Source of the DNA: Tiliqua scincoides
Taxonomy: Eukaryota; Chordata; Lepidosauria; Squamata; Scincidae
Direction of reading: 5' to 3'
NCBI RefSeq assembly: GCF_035046505.1
Contig: NC_089822.1
Location: 101,936,659-102,000,658 of the forward strand
Length of the DNA stretch: 64,000 nucleotides
Under the pieces are notes generated by a model. It saw nothing but the letters and a program-made list of their open reading frames with translations, did no database searches and was not told where the DNA came from. The position numbers and the translations under genes are program-made. Below, in pieces: positions 1-9,960 of this stretch. Within the stretch, counting starts at the first letter, position 1. Each line of letters starts with the position of its first letter.

Positions 1-1103
1 ACAAATAAACATACACCCATACACAAAAACAAACCATATGAGAGATTACTCGCCCCAAAACACCAATCAGGGCTGCCTGGAACTGTTAAAAGTGAGAACA
101 TTAGCAAGAAACTCAGCAACAAGAATCGTTTCTTGCGAAAAATCATGTAAAAGGAACGCTGCCAGAAGGTGGGAAGATGTAGACTGTAAGTAGATTCTTA
201 GTACATACAGGTTTATACCTGAACCTTTCAAGAGCTGTGATGTACTTGAATAGAGTTCAACTAACCCATTCTTCACTCTTCAAGACTCATAAAGGAAAAT
301 TGGTGATGATTGTATATGTTGCCTATACAAAGTCCTCAGTATCATTTGGAACGTAAGCCACTTACCTTCCTTTCTAGCAGTTTGCCTTTGTTTCTCTGCT
401 TCTCCTTGACAAAATGAGCCCTCAATCTGTAGCTATTGGGGGGATAATTCCTAGAACTCTAAACTAAGGGTCCATAACTTCCTGATGCCTCTGGGGGACA
501 AAGAATTGCAATCCACTCTGCTGTATTCCACTCAATCTATGCATACAGGGCTTCAGCAGTAACAACGCAGCACCAAAATATGACATATGCAGCAATGATA
601 CATTTATGTATGTAAATGTATTAGCTCAACAGAAGCATTTATCAAGGGGCTTAGAGGCACAACAGGATCAGAAGACCTCTCATGGGATGGGAGGTTGAAA
701 CTCAGCTGAGGTTCTCTCACTTTGTTACAGTTCTATGGGCCAACATCCAGATATTCAATTACACAGTATTACCAGGCTACAGAAGCATTTTCAGAGCAAA
801 GAGGCTTTTGACTCTCAGGCTACTTCCTTGCTGATGTATCTCATCTGAACGCAATCAACGGCTACCAGTTCTCACACTTTGATCATAGTCATCAGCCTTA
901 AAAGTCATTTAAAATGTTTCAGCATGTGCAAGTCCTAATCAATGGCATAGAGGTTAAGAGAATCTTCCTCCATTCTGTTACTATCACGAATGGGCCAGTG
1001 TTTTTTGTCCGAGTCTTTCTTTTTTCTTCAAAAAAATTAAAGACATTTAAACAGTTTTGATAAGATGAGTGGTATTTCTCTGGAGGCTTTCATGAGTCTC
1101 TAA
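1..1103. other. Intergenic, no gene seen
   Basis: AT-rich sequence with only short chance reading frames. I see no exon with splice sites, no RNA gene and no transposon end that I can name. Confidence 0.5.
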
Positions 1104-1184
1104 TTAACCCATTTCTGCCCAGCCCACAGGTGTACACATTTGATCCCTGTTGCGTGTATGCAACGTTGGGCAGAAATGGCTTAA
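1104..1184. mobile_element. TTAA-flanked MITE, piggyBac-like, copy 1
   Basis: A 73-bp unit (1108-1180) lies between two TTAA tetranucleotides. Its ends are inverted repeats (CCATTTCTGCCC / GGGCAGAAATGG). TTAA target duplication is the hallmark of the piggyBac superfamily, so that assignment is an inference. A diverged second copy sits at 19570-19649. It is far too short to encode anything. Confidence 0.55.
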
Positions 1185-2118
1185 GGAAGCATCAGAAAAG
1201 ATCTCACACCTTTGCTTTTGACCATTAATTCCTTCTGTTTTGTGAAGCCATTTAGCCATATCCCCATTTGATTCTCAACCTCCTACAAGACCACCCAAAG
1301 AGAACAGGCTCCTGATCTGTGATGTATCTAGGTTCCTCTACATTTGTAACAGGGACCCAACATCTCCTAGCAACAGCCTAATGCAGGTGCAATTTTAGAC
1401 ATCTCAGTAGAAAGTTTCAAGGGCACCCTCTTCAAAGTCAACTTCTTTGTGAGGAAAGCATACTGGATGCTTTTGGTTTGTCATAACACAGTCATTTACG
1501 AATACATGACTTGAGAATGTGGAAAGTGAACATGTGTACAGGCAATCCTAACCCCCAAGGAATATCAATCTGGTTGCCCAAGAAGGGCACCTTCTGCCTG
1601 ATAGAAATTTCTCAGCAATCTCTTAACTTAGACTATTTTGCTCTCCTCTAATTTCTGTGCACATTCAAAGTGCTGAATAAAACGCCACAACTTGTGGAGA
1701 AAAAAGGGCTGGAGAGCTCAATGGAGAGGATAGGATCCATCATGCACCACTGCCACCATATCCACTCCTCCCACCGCCTCCCTACCCCCTGGTTCTCCCC
1801 CCCCCAAAAAAAACCCACTCTCTTGAAACAGAACATTCTATTTTCTGAACCTACTTTCTACAAACAGTAGAAGCTCACAATGGTTGACCGTCTAGTGCTG
1901 TGTTGCTGTGCCTCTGCAGCTGTGTGGGGCCAACATGGGGCTAATGTCCGTTTGAGGGTTGAAGGAAAAAGGACTAAATTTAAGAGTAGGAGAATGTATC
2001 AGCAGGAACAAATTTGTTCTGGTTTCTTTGGGCCCCCTGTTTGGATAGATAAGGTAGTGGTGTAGCCAGTGGTGTGGTCAAGGGAGCAGAGCTCTAGGAC
2101 TTCTTTTACAGCAGGAGT
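1185..2118. other. Intergenic, no gene seen
   Basis: Contains a pyrimidine-rich stretch with a C run and an A run near 1790-1815. No supported gene or named repeat. Confidence 0.45.
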
Positions 2119-2587
2119 AGTGATGGTATGCCATCACTGCGTTGGCTCGGTCATGTCGTGAGAATGGATGATGGCTGGATCCCAAAAGATCTCCTCTATG
2201 GAGAACTTGTGCAAGGAAAGCGCCCTACAGGTAGACCACAGCTGCGATACAAGGACATCTGCAAGAGGGATCTGAAGGCCTTAGGGATGGACCTCAACAA
2301 GTGGGAAACCCTGGCCTCTGTGGCCCGCTTGGAGGCAGGCTGTGCAGCATGGCCTTTCCCAGTTTGAAGAGACACTTGGCCAACAGGCTGAGGCAAAGAG
2401 GCAAAGAAGGAAGGCCCATAGCCAGGAGGACAGACCAGGGACACACTACACTTGCTCCTGGTGTGGAAGGGATTGTCACTCCTGAATCGGCCTTTTCAGC
2501 CACACTAGACGCTGTGCCAGAACCACCTTTCAGAGCGCGATACCATAGTCTTTCGAGACTGAAGGTTGCCAATACAAGTGATGGTAT
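2119..2587 (+). mobile_element. 5'-truncated non-LTR retrotransposon (LINE), copy 1
   Basis: The element proper is 2130-2576, flanked by a perfect 11-bp target duplication AGTGATGGTAT (2119-2129 and 2577-2587). It encodes the end of a reverse transcriptase, with the signature LRWLGHVVRMDD, GKRPTGRPQLRYKD and CKRDLKALG, then a cysteine/histidine finger whose frame is broken by a CGA to TGA change. It ends in the tail ATACCATAGTCTTTCGAGAC followed by TGAAGGTTGCCAA, shared with the copy at 12179-13045 and with the 5S-headed SINEs. The clade is not certain; the same GHVVRM family is common in fish and invertebrates. Confidence 0.8.
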
Positions 2588-2870
2588 CAGTAGGCGCACT
2601 CAGGTGCTGCTTTTGGAACATTGTACAAAGGAAAGGACCTTAGCTGAAAAGAAGCATCAGGCTTAGCAGGAGGAAAACTGAGAAATTTGCCTAAGGGCAT
2701 ATGTTAACACCTAGGTTAGCCCTCTTTCCCAAGGGCTGCCTGAGACACAGTATGTGGCTCATGCTACATTAAAGCTGCAATCCTATGCAAATTTACCTGA
2801 TGATAGTAGTTATACTGAAGACAGCAACTTACTTTGGAGTCAACATGCAGAGGCTAACAGTCTAAAAGCA
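2588..2870. other. Intergenic, no gene seen
   Basis: Short spacer between a LINE copy and a small hAT-like element; nothing recognisable. Confidence 0.4.
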
Positions 2871-2997
2871 GCAATTTTCAACCACTGTGCTGCAGCACAT
2901 TGGTGTGCTGCAAACGGTCCACAGGTATGCCATGGAAGTTTGGAGGGGTTTAGCACCTTGTCAGTGCGCCTTGAGATGAAAGTGTTTGAAAATTGCT
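2871..2997. mobile_element. Small hAT-like repeat with GCAATTTTCA ends
   Basis: Ends are inverted (GCAATTTTCAACC versus TTGAAAATTGC). The interior (GTGTGCTGCAAACGGTCCAC) resembles a second copy at about 18235-18455. Superfamily placement is tentative. Confidence 0.4.
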
Positions 2998-3006
2998 CCT
3001 CTACAT

Positions 3007-3168
3007 GCCCAATCCTACCCGAGAATCCAGCGCTGATGCAACAGGGCAAACGTTGCATCCTGCAGTGAGGGGGGGGGTGTCACAGAGGTCTCCTCAAGGT
3101 TAGGGACCATGTTTCCTTACCTCAGGGCTGCATTGTGCCTGCATCAGTTGGATAGGATTGAGCTCTAA
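3007..3168. mobile_element. Harbinger-like MITE with CCAATCCTA ends
   Basis: Starts with CCCAATCCTACCC and ends with GTTGGATAGGATTGAGC, an inverted repeat shared with copies at 9779, 25298, 47322 and 49268. The interior carries the family's GGTAGG...TTACCTCA core and the GATGCAACAG segment. Confidence 0.6.
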
Positions 3169-4239
3169 GGTTACTTTTATATCTGAGATCGTTTTTCATT
3201 CCATTTTTCCCAAGTTTTCTACATTTGATTTAAACCCTTGCAACCTGCCCCAGGCATATGAAATGAAGGCTCTAGATTTTACGCGAAGTTCAAGAAATTT
3301 CAAAATAGGAATAAGTGTCAGAAGAAGAAGAAAAAACCTCTAATAAAAGGCATTTAAAGTTGATTTTTTAAATATTGTGTAATCTTAGTGGGGGTGTGAC
3401 TATTAGGGGTACTGTGATAAGCTGCTGAACTTCCAAATTTACTGCTACATCCTTTTATGCTGTAAATATCTAACCAATACAGATTTAAGTATGCTTAACC
3501 CTATTGAAATTAATGGCTGTGAGCTTGCTTAGCACTGAACTGTGGCTCACTGCCATATTGTTTGTGCGGCACACATATGACACTCTGGCAATCATCAATA
3601 CCTATCCCATTGCAGCGTACCTGTTTACTTACCGCTTTGTCCCTGTGGGTTAATTATAGTGTTTCTTGCAAATACAAAGTCTATTAACTTATTCTATAAA
3701 TGAAAAGAAAAGAAAAAACAGCACTATCACTTTGCTCCAGACACCTGAAGTTGTCCCCTGCTCCTGCTTGCTAGTCGACAAGGACAACAATTAAAAATTG
3801 TCTGATGCCATTTTCTAACATAATAAGCATCAGACATACTATGCTCCCATCAGATTGCTCTAATGAAATGGCAATTATTTCTCCCTTCCAGCCTGTATTT
3901 CTGCTTCCTCCACCTCACTCCTTTCTGGTTGTGTTAATATAGCCTCATTCTGGTTATTCATCTGTTTAGATTAGGGAAGACAACTGACAACTCAGGGGCT
4001 CAATCTGCCCAGAAGCCTTGAAGCCAGTAAAGGGGGAGAGGCTATTAGCTACGCTGCAGCTGCCTATACTACCCTTTTCCCAGCATCATCACGCACACCC
4101 TCCCTGCCTGGTCTCTGCCTCATTCCTCCCTCTCCCCACCCTGTTCCTCCCACCCCCGCTCAACACCACCCCTGGGCTGATTTACTTACTTCTTATATAA
4201 GAAATAATATTCTTATTTCTGGCACTATTTCCAAATCTT
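3169..4239. other. Intergenic, no gene seen
   Basis: AT-rich sequence followed by a pyrimidine-rich block at 4070-4200. No exon, RNA gene or named repeat could be supported. Confidence 0.4.
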
Positions 4240-4722
4240 AGGTGCAGACTTATGTCTTTATGGTACATAAATCAGGGAAGAACCCTGAAAGGTCCATACT
4301 TTATAGACCTATTTCACTTCTAACTGCGGACTACAAAATTCTTGCAGCTGTACTGACAGATCATCTTAATATACATATGGATCAATCCCCCATCCCCAGA
4401 AGACAAATGTAATGGAACATTAGAAAAATAATAGTAACTCAATAAGGAATTCCCTCTTCTCCGTTCATGAAGACATGAAGAAGGCACTTGATTGCATAGA
4501 GTGGGCCTTTTAAAGTGAAAATGTTTGGCATCGGATCTATATTGATGAAATGGATTGCCTTATGCACACATCTCCTACTGTAACTGTTATCTTCTAAAAT
4601 CAAATTACAGCATGGTGTCAGCCAGGGTTGCCCTCTGTCTCGTTTGCTCCTTTAGCTATATAGATCAGGGCTTGCAGAGACATTGCTGGCTTTCCATTTC
4701 AGAATGGAGCAGTTAAATGCTA
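4240..4722 (+). mobile_element. L1-type LINE reverse transcriptase fossil
   Basis: In one frame 4290-4400 reads YRPISLLTADYKILAAVLTD, the L1 motif usually seen as YRPISLLNxDYKILAxILAxR, followed by PRRQM. Further on HGVSQGCPLSR matches the L1 QGCPLSPLLF block. Several stops and frameshifts lie in between, so this is an old dead piece of the RT domain without either end. A CR1 3' end on the other strand abuts it. Confidence 0.7.
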
Positions 4723-4832
4723 AGAACATAAGAACGGCCCCACTGGATCAGGCCATAGGCCCATCTAGTCCAGCTTCCTGTATCTCACAGTGGCCCACCA
4801 AATGCCCCAGGGAGTACACAAGATAGCAAGAG
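4723..4832 (-). mobile_element. CR1 LINE 3' end
   Basis: Reads AAGAACATAAGAACGGCCCC, the reverse of the CR1 3' end that closes in the TTCTTATG octamer, then about 85 bp of the conserved 3' UTR (CTGGATCAGGCCATAGGCCC). Heavily 5' truncated. Confidence 0.85.
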
Positions 4833-5369
4833 TTCTAGAATAATAAATTTGTTAGACACAATTGCATCATCAGCATCTAGTCCAATTTTAATTTGCCCTT
4901 TAATTTCCATTGCAGTCACACATCCTGAGTTTATTTAAATGTAAGAGTCAGTGGTTCTATACAAATGACAATGCTAAAATGTGGCAACCTTCATCCAGTT
5001 GATCTCAACACCTTGTAATTAATAAATATAATGAATAGTAGACTTCCTTCAACAGAGTTCAAGACAATAAATAGATGTCAAAAAGTCTTGTGACACTCTA
5101 AAGATTAACAACCCAATCCAGAGCTGCCCAGTGCACAGGGCTGCAGCAGCACCAAAAATGGCTGCCGCTGCATCTAGCATGCCCCAGGCACGTTCACGGA
5201 GTTGCTTGTGTGAGCATTACATTGAGATCTTAAATGCACCTTAAATGCATCTTAAAAGCACTCACTTTCAGCAGGTGGCACTCTTGCCTTATTGAGCGTT
5301 CTAATCTGGAACCTTGGTCAGTTTTGCTTCTTGAGAAAATGTTCCTTTAATCAGAGCATGTAGTTAGAG
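4833..5369. other. Intergenic, no gene seen
   Basis: AT-rich up to 5100, then unremarkable. A GGTTGCAGCAGCACC-like stretch near 5140 may be an old repeat, not assignable. Confidence 0.4.
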
Positions 5370-5672
5370 TTAGCATCCTTCAGTCTCAGAAGACTATGGT
5401 ACCGTGCTCTGAATGGTGGTTCTGGAACAGAGTGTCCTCTCCAGTGCACAAAGCCTGGGTAAAGTAGATATGGAGGATAGACTGTTACCCATGCAGCAAA
5501 TCCCCCCTCTCCAAGTCACTGAAATGGTCCAATGGAAAGGCAGAGGCCAATACGGTTGGTTCCAGCAGTGCAGCAGCGCAGGAATTGCCAGAACATGACT
5601 GTGTTCAGCCATGAACTGCCTCAGGGACTCCGGCTCTGGATTTTGCCTCAAGGTTGACTCCTGAAGCCTTTT
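5370..5672 (-). mobile_element. Diverged relative of the GHVVRM-type LINE, 3' end
   Basis: Read on the - strand the end is CCAGAACCACCATTCAGAGC followed by a tail close to that of the LINEs at 2130 and 12179 (TACCATAGTCTTCTGAGACT, then GAAGGATGCT). The body upstream differs from those two copies, so this is another subfamily or a non-autonomous partner. It ends only a few bases before the hAT block at 5681. Confidence 0.55.
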
Positions 5673-6004
5673 CCTTAACTCAGGGGTCAGCAACCCGCGG
5701 CTCTTTCAGCTGTCTGCTGTGGCTCCTCCGGGTGAAAGTGGCAAAGGGGGTGACAGGAGGCACCTGTGTTGGGAGGGCAGGCTGCTTCCCTCCACCCCCT
5801 GAGCTCACTGCCCTCCTCTCCCTTCACCCCCACCTGCCCCGCATTGGTTTCCCTTTTCAAATTTGCCCGCTCTGCAGGCTTAAGCTCCCTGTTTTCCCCG
5901 TCCCCAACTCTCCAGCAGGACACCCTCCTCCTCAGCCATTGCGAGCCCTTGCAGGTCCCCACTCAGTGCAAGGAGAGGCTTTTCCTCCATGGCAGAGGAG
6001 ACTT

Positions 6005-6375
6005 CCTGTGTGTCTACTCAGTAGTAAGCCCCATTACAGTGGATGAAGCTTACTCCCAGGAAAGGGTGCCTGGGATGGCAGCCTTGGAGCCTGCTCAAGG
6101 CAAGAACAGGTGAGTGGGAGCCCCGCACCCGGCAGGTCTGTTCACAAGCAAGCCCCGCTGTAGTCCCTGGGCTACTCCCAGGAAGGTGTGGAGGGCTGTA
6201 TCCTCAGCCCCCTCCTGTGCAGGTCTACTCACAAGTAGTCAGTGAGGCTTCCTCCCAGGAAAGTGTGGAGAGGACTGCAACCTGAGAGCTCCAACCAACT
6301 TGTCTGCTCAGAAGTCCCATTGTAGTCAATGGGGCTTACTCCCAGGATAGTGTGGAGAGGGTTGCAGCCTGACGG
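6005..6375. repeat. Degenerate array of CTTACTCCCAGG units
   Basis: Four imperfect units of about 80-120 bp. Each runs TCTACTCA(G/C)AAGTA, CCCATTG(T)AGTCAATGGGGCT, TACTCCCAGG, then GTGTGGAGAGG(G/A)TGCAGCCT. The same unit occurs singly at 7900-7930, 24395-24440, 25494-25566, 34505-34555 and 42785-42830, mostly inside other transposons. Confidence 0.6.
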
Positions 6376-6575
6376 AGGGAGGGCGGGCAGGCAGGCAGGC
6401 AGGGAGGGCAGAAGCTGGCCTGTGGCTGTGCCCCCCACCTTCCCCCCCCAGCTCTGGCTTCTTCTCTTCCCCACCTCTGGAGTCTGTGTCCTTTTTTCCT
6501 TCCAGCAGGGTGCCTCTGGAAGGTGGGGGGAGTTCTTTAGTATCCATGTAAGATAAGCAGATATCATAACCACCA

Positions 6576-6740
6576 TATGTATTGGAATCCTGGAAGAACT
6601 GGTGAGGAGGTAGATGTGGTGTCAGCAGTGGCCGCTTTAAGGGTAAGGCCTGGGCATCCAGCAGGGTGTGCTGCACAGCTGCAGCCACTTGAAGGCAATA
6701 GGGCCCTCAGGGATATAAGGAGCGCCTGAGGCAGGAAGGG
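6576..6740. repeat. Left arm of a 165-bp inverted repeat
   Basis: From GTATTGGAATCCTGG to GCCTGAGGCAGGAAGGG this is a near-identical reverse complement of 7545-7709. The arm lies outside the inner hAT while its partner lies inside it. Confidence 0.75.
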
Positions 6741-7380
6741 GGTGTGGGTTGGAGAGGAGACTGACCTGGCTTATTGATTTGGATACTCCAATTGATTTGA
6801 CTGACTTACTTTGGAATCTGACCTTGGACTGTGACTTGGCTTATTGACTTTGGACTCTGCCCTGGATAGTCTGACTGACTTTGTGACTAATGGACTGCTG
6901 GAGACACTGGACTTTGGTGTGTGGCTGCTGTGCCCAAGACCTGCTGAGGACCAAGGGTCTGCTGTAGTGGTGGGAGGCTGCTGGCAGGAGAGAGGACCTC
7001 TGCAGGTTGAACAGGTGAGCTACCTTGGAGGTGGGTCCAGCAGGACTGCAGGGCAGAACCTGGGTCATTTGTTGGGGGAAAGAAGGGGAGCTAATTTGCT
7101 TAAAGGGGGGCATAATTCTCCAGGCAGAGAATGGCCTCGGAATCAGGCAAAACACTGTAGAGCAGGGGTGCTCACACTTTTTTGGCTCGAAAGCTATGTT
7201 GAAACCCAGCAAGGCCTGGAGATCTACCAGAGTTTTTTTACAATGTTCACGCCATCATAACATATAACATTCATGTGTACAATGTATGTTGGTGTACCTT
7301 GCATAACTGCATGAGCCAATATTGCACAACACAACGTAATTAACTATAAACATTTTTTGTAATTACTTGAGTTTACTTTG

Positions 7381-7531
7381 ATGACTTGCACTGAAGTGAA
7401 TCAGCCAAGGATGCATAGTCCAGATAGTAGCTGCTGACAGCCAGCCTCAAGCACACTTCCAAATGTTCATCAGTCATGGTGGAATGGTACTTGGACTTAA
7501 TGATCTTCCTGTAGGAAAAGGCTGACTCACA
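7381..7531 (-). pseudogene. hAT transposase C-terminal (dimerisation domain) remnant
   Basis: The - strand reads without stops through CESAFSYRKIIKSKYHSTMT, DEHLEVCLRLAVSSYYLDY and ASLADSLQCKS. This matches the C-terminal dimerisation region of Charlie/GTF2IRD2-type hAT transposases, where the pattern is SKYRxxLTDEHLxxxLRLA. About 50 residues remain of a protein normally near 600. The region upstream is replaced by the 165-bp inverted-repeat arm, so the gene is dead. Confidence 0.7.
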
Positions 7532-7544
7532 TAAATAAGTGGAG

Positions 7545-7709
7545 CCCTTCCTGCCTCAGGTGCTCTTATATCCCTGAGGGCCCTATTACCTTCAAGTGGC
7601 TGCAGCTGTGCAGCACACTCTGCTGGATGCCCAGGCCTTACCCTTAAAGGGGCCACTGCTGACACCACATCTACCTCCTCACCAGATCTTCCTGGATTCC
7701 AATACAAGT
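7545..7709. repeat. Right arm of a 165-bp inverted repeat
   Basis: Reverse complement of 6576-6740 with only a few differences. It lies directly upstream (in - strand sense) of the transposase remnant within the inner hAT. Confidence 0.75.
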
Positions 7710-8011
7710 GGGGGGGGAGCAGATCTCTATACAGACCAGTGCAAAAACAGGGGAAAGGTGTGGGGGAGGAAAATCTCTATATAGACATCACAGCAAGACC
7801 AGTGCAAAACCCCTTGCACACAGAACCAACAGATGGAAGTGGGGGGGGGGCAGATTTCCATACATACCAGTGCAAAAACAGGGGAAAGGTAAGTCATCCC
7901 CAGGAGAGTCAACGGGGCTTACTCCCAGGGATGCGTGGACAGGAGAGAAGCCTGCCAGCGGCTCCTCTCCAGGACTACTCACGAGTCAGCCCCAGTAGAG
8001 TCAATGGGGCT

Positions 8012-8116
8012 CACTCCCAGGGCGGGGCTCACTCGCAGGGATGTGTCACTCCCAGGGCGGGGCTCACTCGCAGGGATGTGTCACTCCCAGGGCGGGGCTC
8101 ACTCGCAGGGATGTGT
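8012..8116. repeat. Tandem repeat, three copies of 35 bp
   Basis: Three identical 35-bp units starting CACTCCCAGGGCGGGGCTCA at 8012, 8047 and 8082, plus a partial fourth. Inside the inner hAT. The perfect identity suggests recent tandem expansion. Confidence 0.9.
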
Positions 8117-8464
8117 CACTCACTTGCAGGAATGCGTGGACGGGAGAGAAGCCTGGGATCTACTCATTTTGCCTGGCGATCGACTGATAGATCACGATCG
8201 ACTTACTGAGCACCCCTGCTGTAGAGGACCAGGCGTCTGAAAACACAGGACAAGAATGTATGACAAAACTAACTAAAAGCTACAAGAGGGGGCTACATTA
8301 TAAAAATGGGACCTATAAGAGTATAAAGGTAAAAAAAAAAAACTACATATGCAGTGTTATCTTCATTTTAGATGTCAAAAGGGTTTTGTGGCTCCCGAGG
8401 TTTTTTTCCCCTCTGGAAAATGGGTCCAAATGGCTCTTTGAGTGTTTAAGGTTGCCAACCCGTG

Positions 8465-8998
8465 CCTTAATTGGATGTAGCCACAAGGCAGTGGAGGTTT
8501 GGGATCAGAGTTTTCCTTCTCTTAGATGAGCTGCCTTCCCAGGCTGACGAGTCCCATCTACCCGGTGGCTGTTTAGTCGCCTCTTACGACAAGTACAGCC
8601 AAACTAAGGGTCTATTCATATCCCCAGCCCCCAGGGTAAGCATGTAGTACAACATTGCTAATAATTATGACAGCAGATAGGAAATGCAAAATATCACAGC
8701 CCCTTTGCATATATCCACAATGCAGGCGTATCTTCAATCCTGCAGACAGATCCAATTGTGGCTTCTAAGAAAACCCAAAAGGGCACAGAAAATTGTGAGC
8801 AGAGAGAGAAATGTTTACTCTCTTGCTAAAATGCATGTGGTAAATGGCATCTGCTGAAATGAAACAGCAATAAATCTGAACCAAAAAGGGGGAAGTTCAG
8901 CCAGAGGCCTGCAGATCTACCCTCCTAACTCTCAAGGGTGATGATCCAGCAGAATGAACTCTTCACTAGAAATGGATGGGAAGTAGAAAGGAGTAGAC
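8465..8998. other. Intergenic, unassigned segment
   Basis: From 8530 to 8640 a GC-balanced piece (GCTGTTTAGTCGCCTCTTAC) stands out from its AT-rich surroundings and reads like an old conserved element or gene fragment that I could not name. The remainder to 8998 shows nothing recognisable. Confidence 0.35.
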
Positions 8999-9318
8999 CA
9001 GGGACCTCCAAACCACGGCCCGGGGGCCAGATGCGGCCCACAGCAAGCCTCTATCCGGTCTGCGGCCAGCCTCTTGTCCCCTGAAAGCCTCTGGCCCACT
9101 TGACTGAACATGACCAGAGCTCTGTTCTGATTGCATCTAGAAGGTGTTCTGAGGGCTGGAGAAGCTGAGTGAATGAGCCCATTCATTCATTTATTCATTC
9201 ATCTAAGTTCCATCTCTAATTTATTTATTTAAATTTTATATTTAAATTTTCTTCCAGCCCTCAGCACTGCACCAGATATTTCATGCGGCTCTCTGGCCAA
9301 AAAGTTTGGAGACTCCTG
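8999..9318. mobile_element. Non-autonomous hAT with perfect 8-bp duplication
   Basis: Begins CAGGGACCTCCAAACCACGG and ends AAAGTTTGGAGACTCCTG. Flanked on both sides by GAGTAGAC (8991-8998, 9319-9326). No coding capacity. Confidence 0.85.
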
Positions 9319-9326
9319 GAGTAGAC

Positions 9327-9775
9327 CACTTGGTCATGCCTTGGGTCTCCCTCTATACCTCACTGCAAGAATCTGGAAATAGGGTTGGAGATGAATCTCT
9401 CCAGAGATTCTCCTTCTCTCCAATTCCACTTAAAAATACAAGCTAGGAGGAAAGTGGAGTTCTCAGACCAACATGGCTGAGGACTCATGTGCTGTGCAAT
9501 AATGGCCAATGTGGCAAAATTCAGACAGATGCAGATTAGTCTTCCAACATCTGCTGAAACTACACCTAACTTCATTGCAGCTATCAAATGAAGCAGCAAC
9601 CTTGTTCAGGAGATGAGCTGCCTGGGTAAATATCAAGGGAGATTACAGTGCCACATGAATAATTGAACTCTGTGCACTTCACAGCTGTGCTGTTTTGAAT
9701 TCTGATCAATTGTTTACTGCTGTGTTGACTCTGTGCCAAGTTGGCAACTTGTGGCACTTGTTTATTATATTCATC
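9327..9775. other. Intergenic, no gene seen
   Basis: No supported gene or named repeat. Confidence 0.4.
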
Positions 9776-9960
9776 TTAGGATGCAATCCTAACCAACTTT
9801 CCAGCACTGGGGTAAAGGCAATGCAGCTCCGAGGTAAGGGAACAAATATTGCCTTGCCTTGAGGAGACCTCAATGACTCCCACTCAATTGCAGGATGCAG
9901 CACATGCCCCATTGGCACAGCTATGTCAGTGTGGGAAAGTTGGTTACGATTTGGACCTTA
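9776..9960. mobile_element. Harbinger-like MITE with TTA target duplication
   Basis: The element (9779-9957) starts GGATGCAATCCTAACCAACT and ends GGTTACGATTTGGACC. It is flanked by TTA on both sides (9776-9778, 9958-9960), the 3-bp duplication typical of PIF/Harbinger. The interior has the family core with GGTAAGGGAACAA and GATGCAGCACATGCC. Confidence 0.65.

Larger units (their letters stand above)
7163..8218 (-). mobile_element. hAT transposon nested in the 5681-8464 element
   Basis: Terminal inverted repeats CAGGGGTGCTCAC and CTGAGCACCCCTG are flanked by a perfect 8-bp target duplication CTGTAGAG (7155-7162 and 8219-8226). Sub-terminal GATCTAC motifs occur at both ends. It keeps a remnant of transposase on the - strand (7381-7531), so its coding strand is -. 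A short relative with no coding remnant lies at 57241-57716. Confidence 0.85.
5681..8464. mobile_element. Large composite hAT element, outer copy of a nest
   Basis: The left end CAGGGGTCAGCAACCCGCGG is mirrored at the right by GGTTGCCAACCCGTG. The flanks are an 8-bp target duplication with one mismatch (CCTTAACT 5673-5680, CCTTAATT 8465-8472). Sub-terminal blocks GGCTCTTTCAGC and GCTGTGGCTCC recur inverted at the right end. No transposase frame of its own is seen. A second hAT (7163-8218) is inserted inside it, and the block also carries an array of CTTACTCCCAGG units and a 165-bp inverted repeat. Confidence 0.75.

Noticed and set aside
8012-8116. CRISPR-like array
   Set aside because: Units are directly adjacent without spacers, in vertebrate DNA, inside a transposon; a plain tandem repeat.
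7739-8209. 156-residue open frame
   Set aside because: Low-complexity translation of repeats inside a non-coding part of a hAT; no splice or start evidence.
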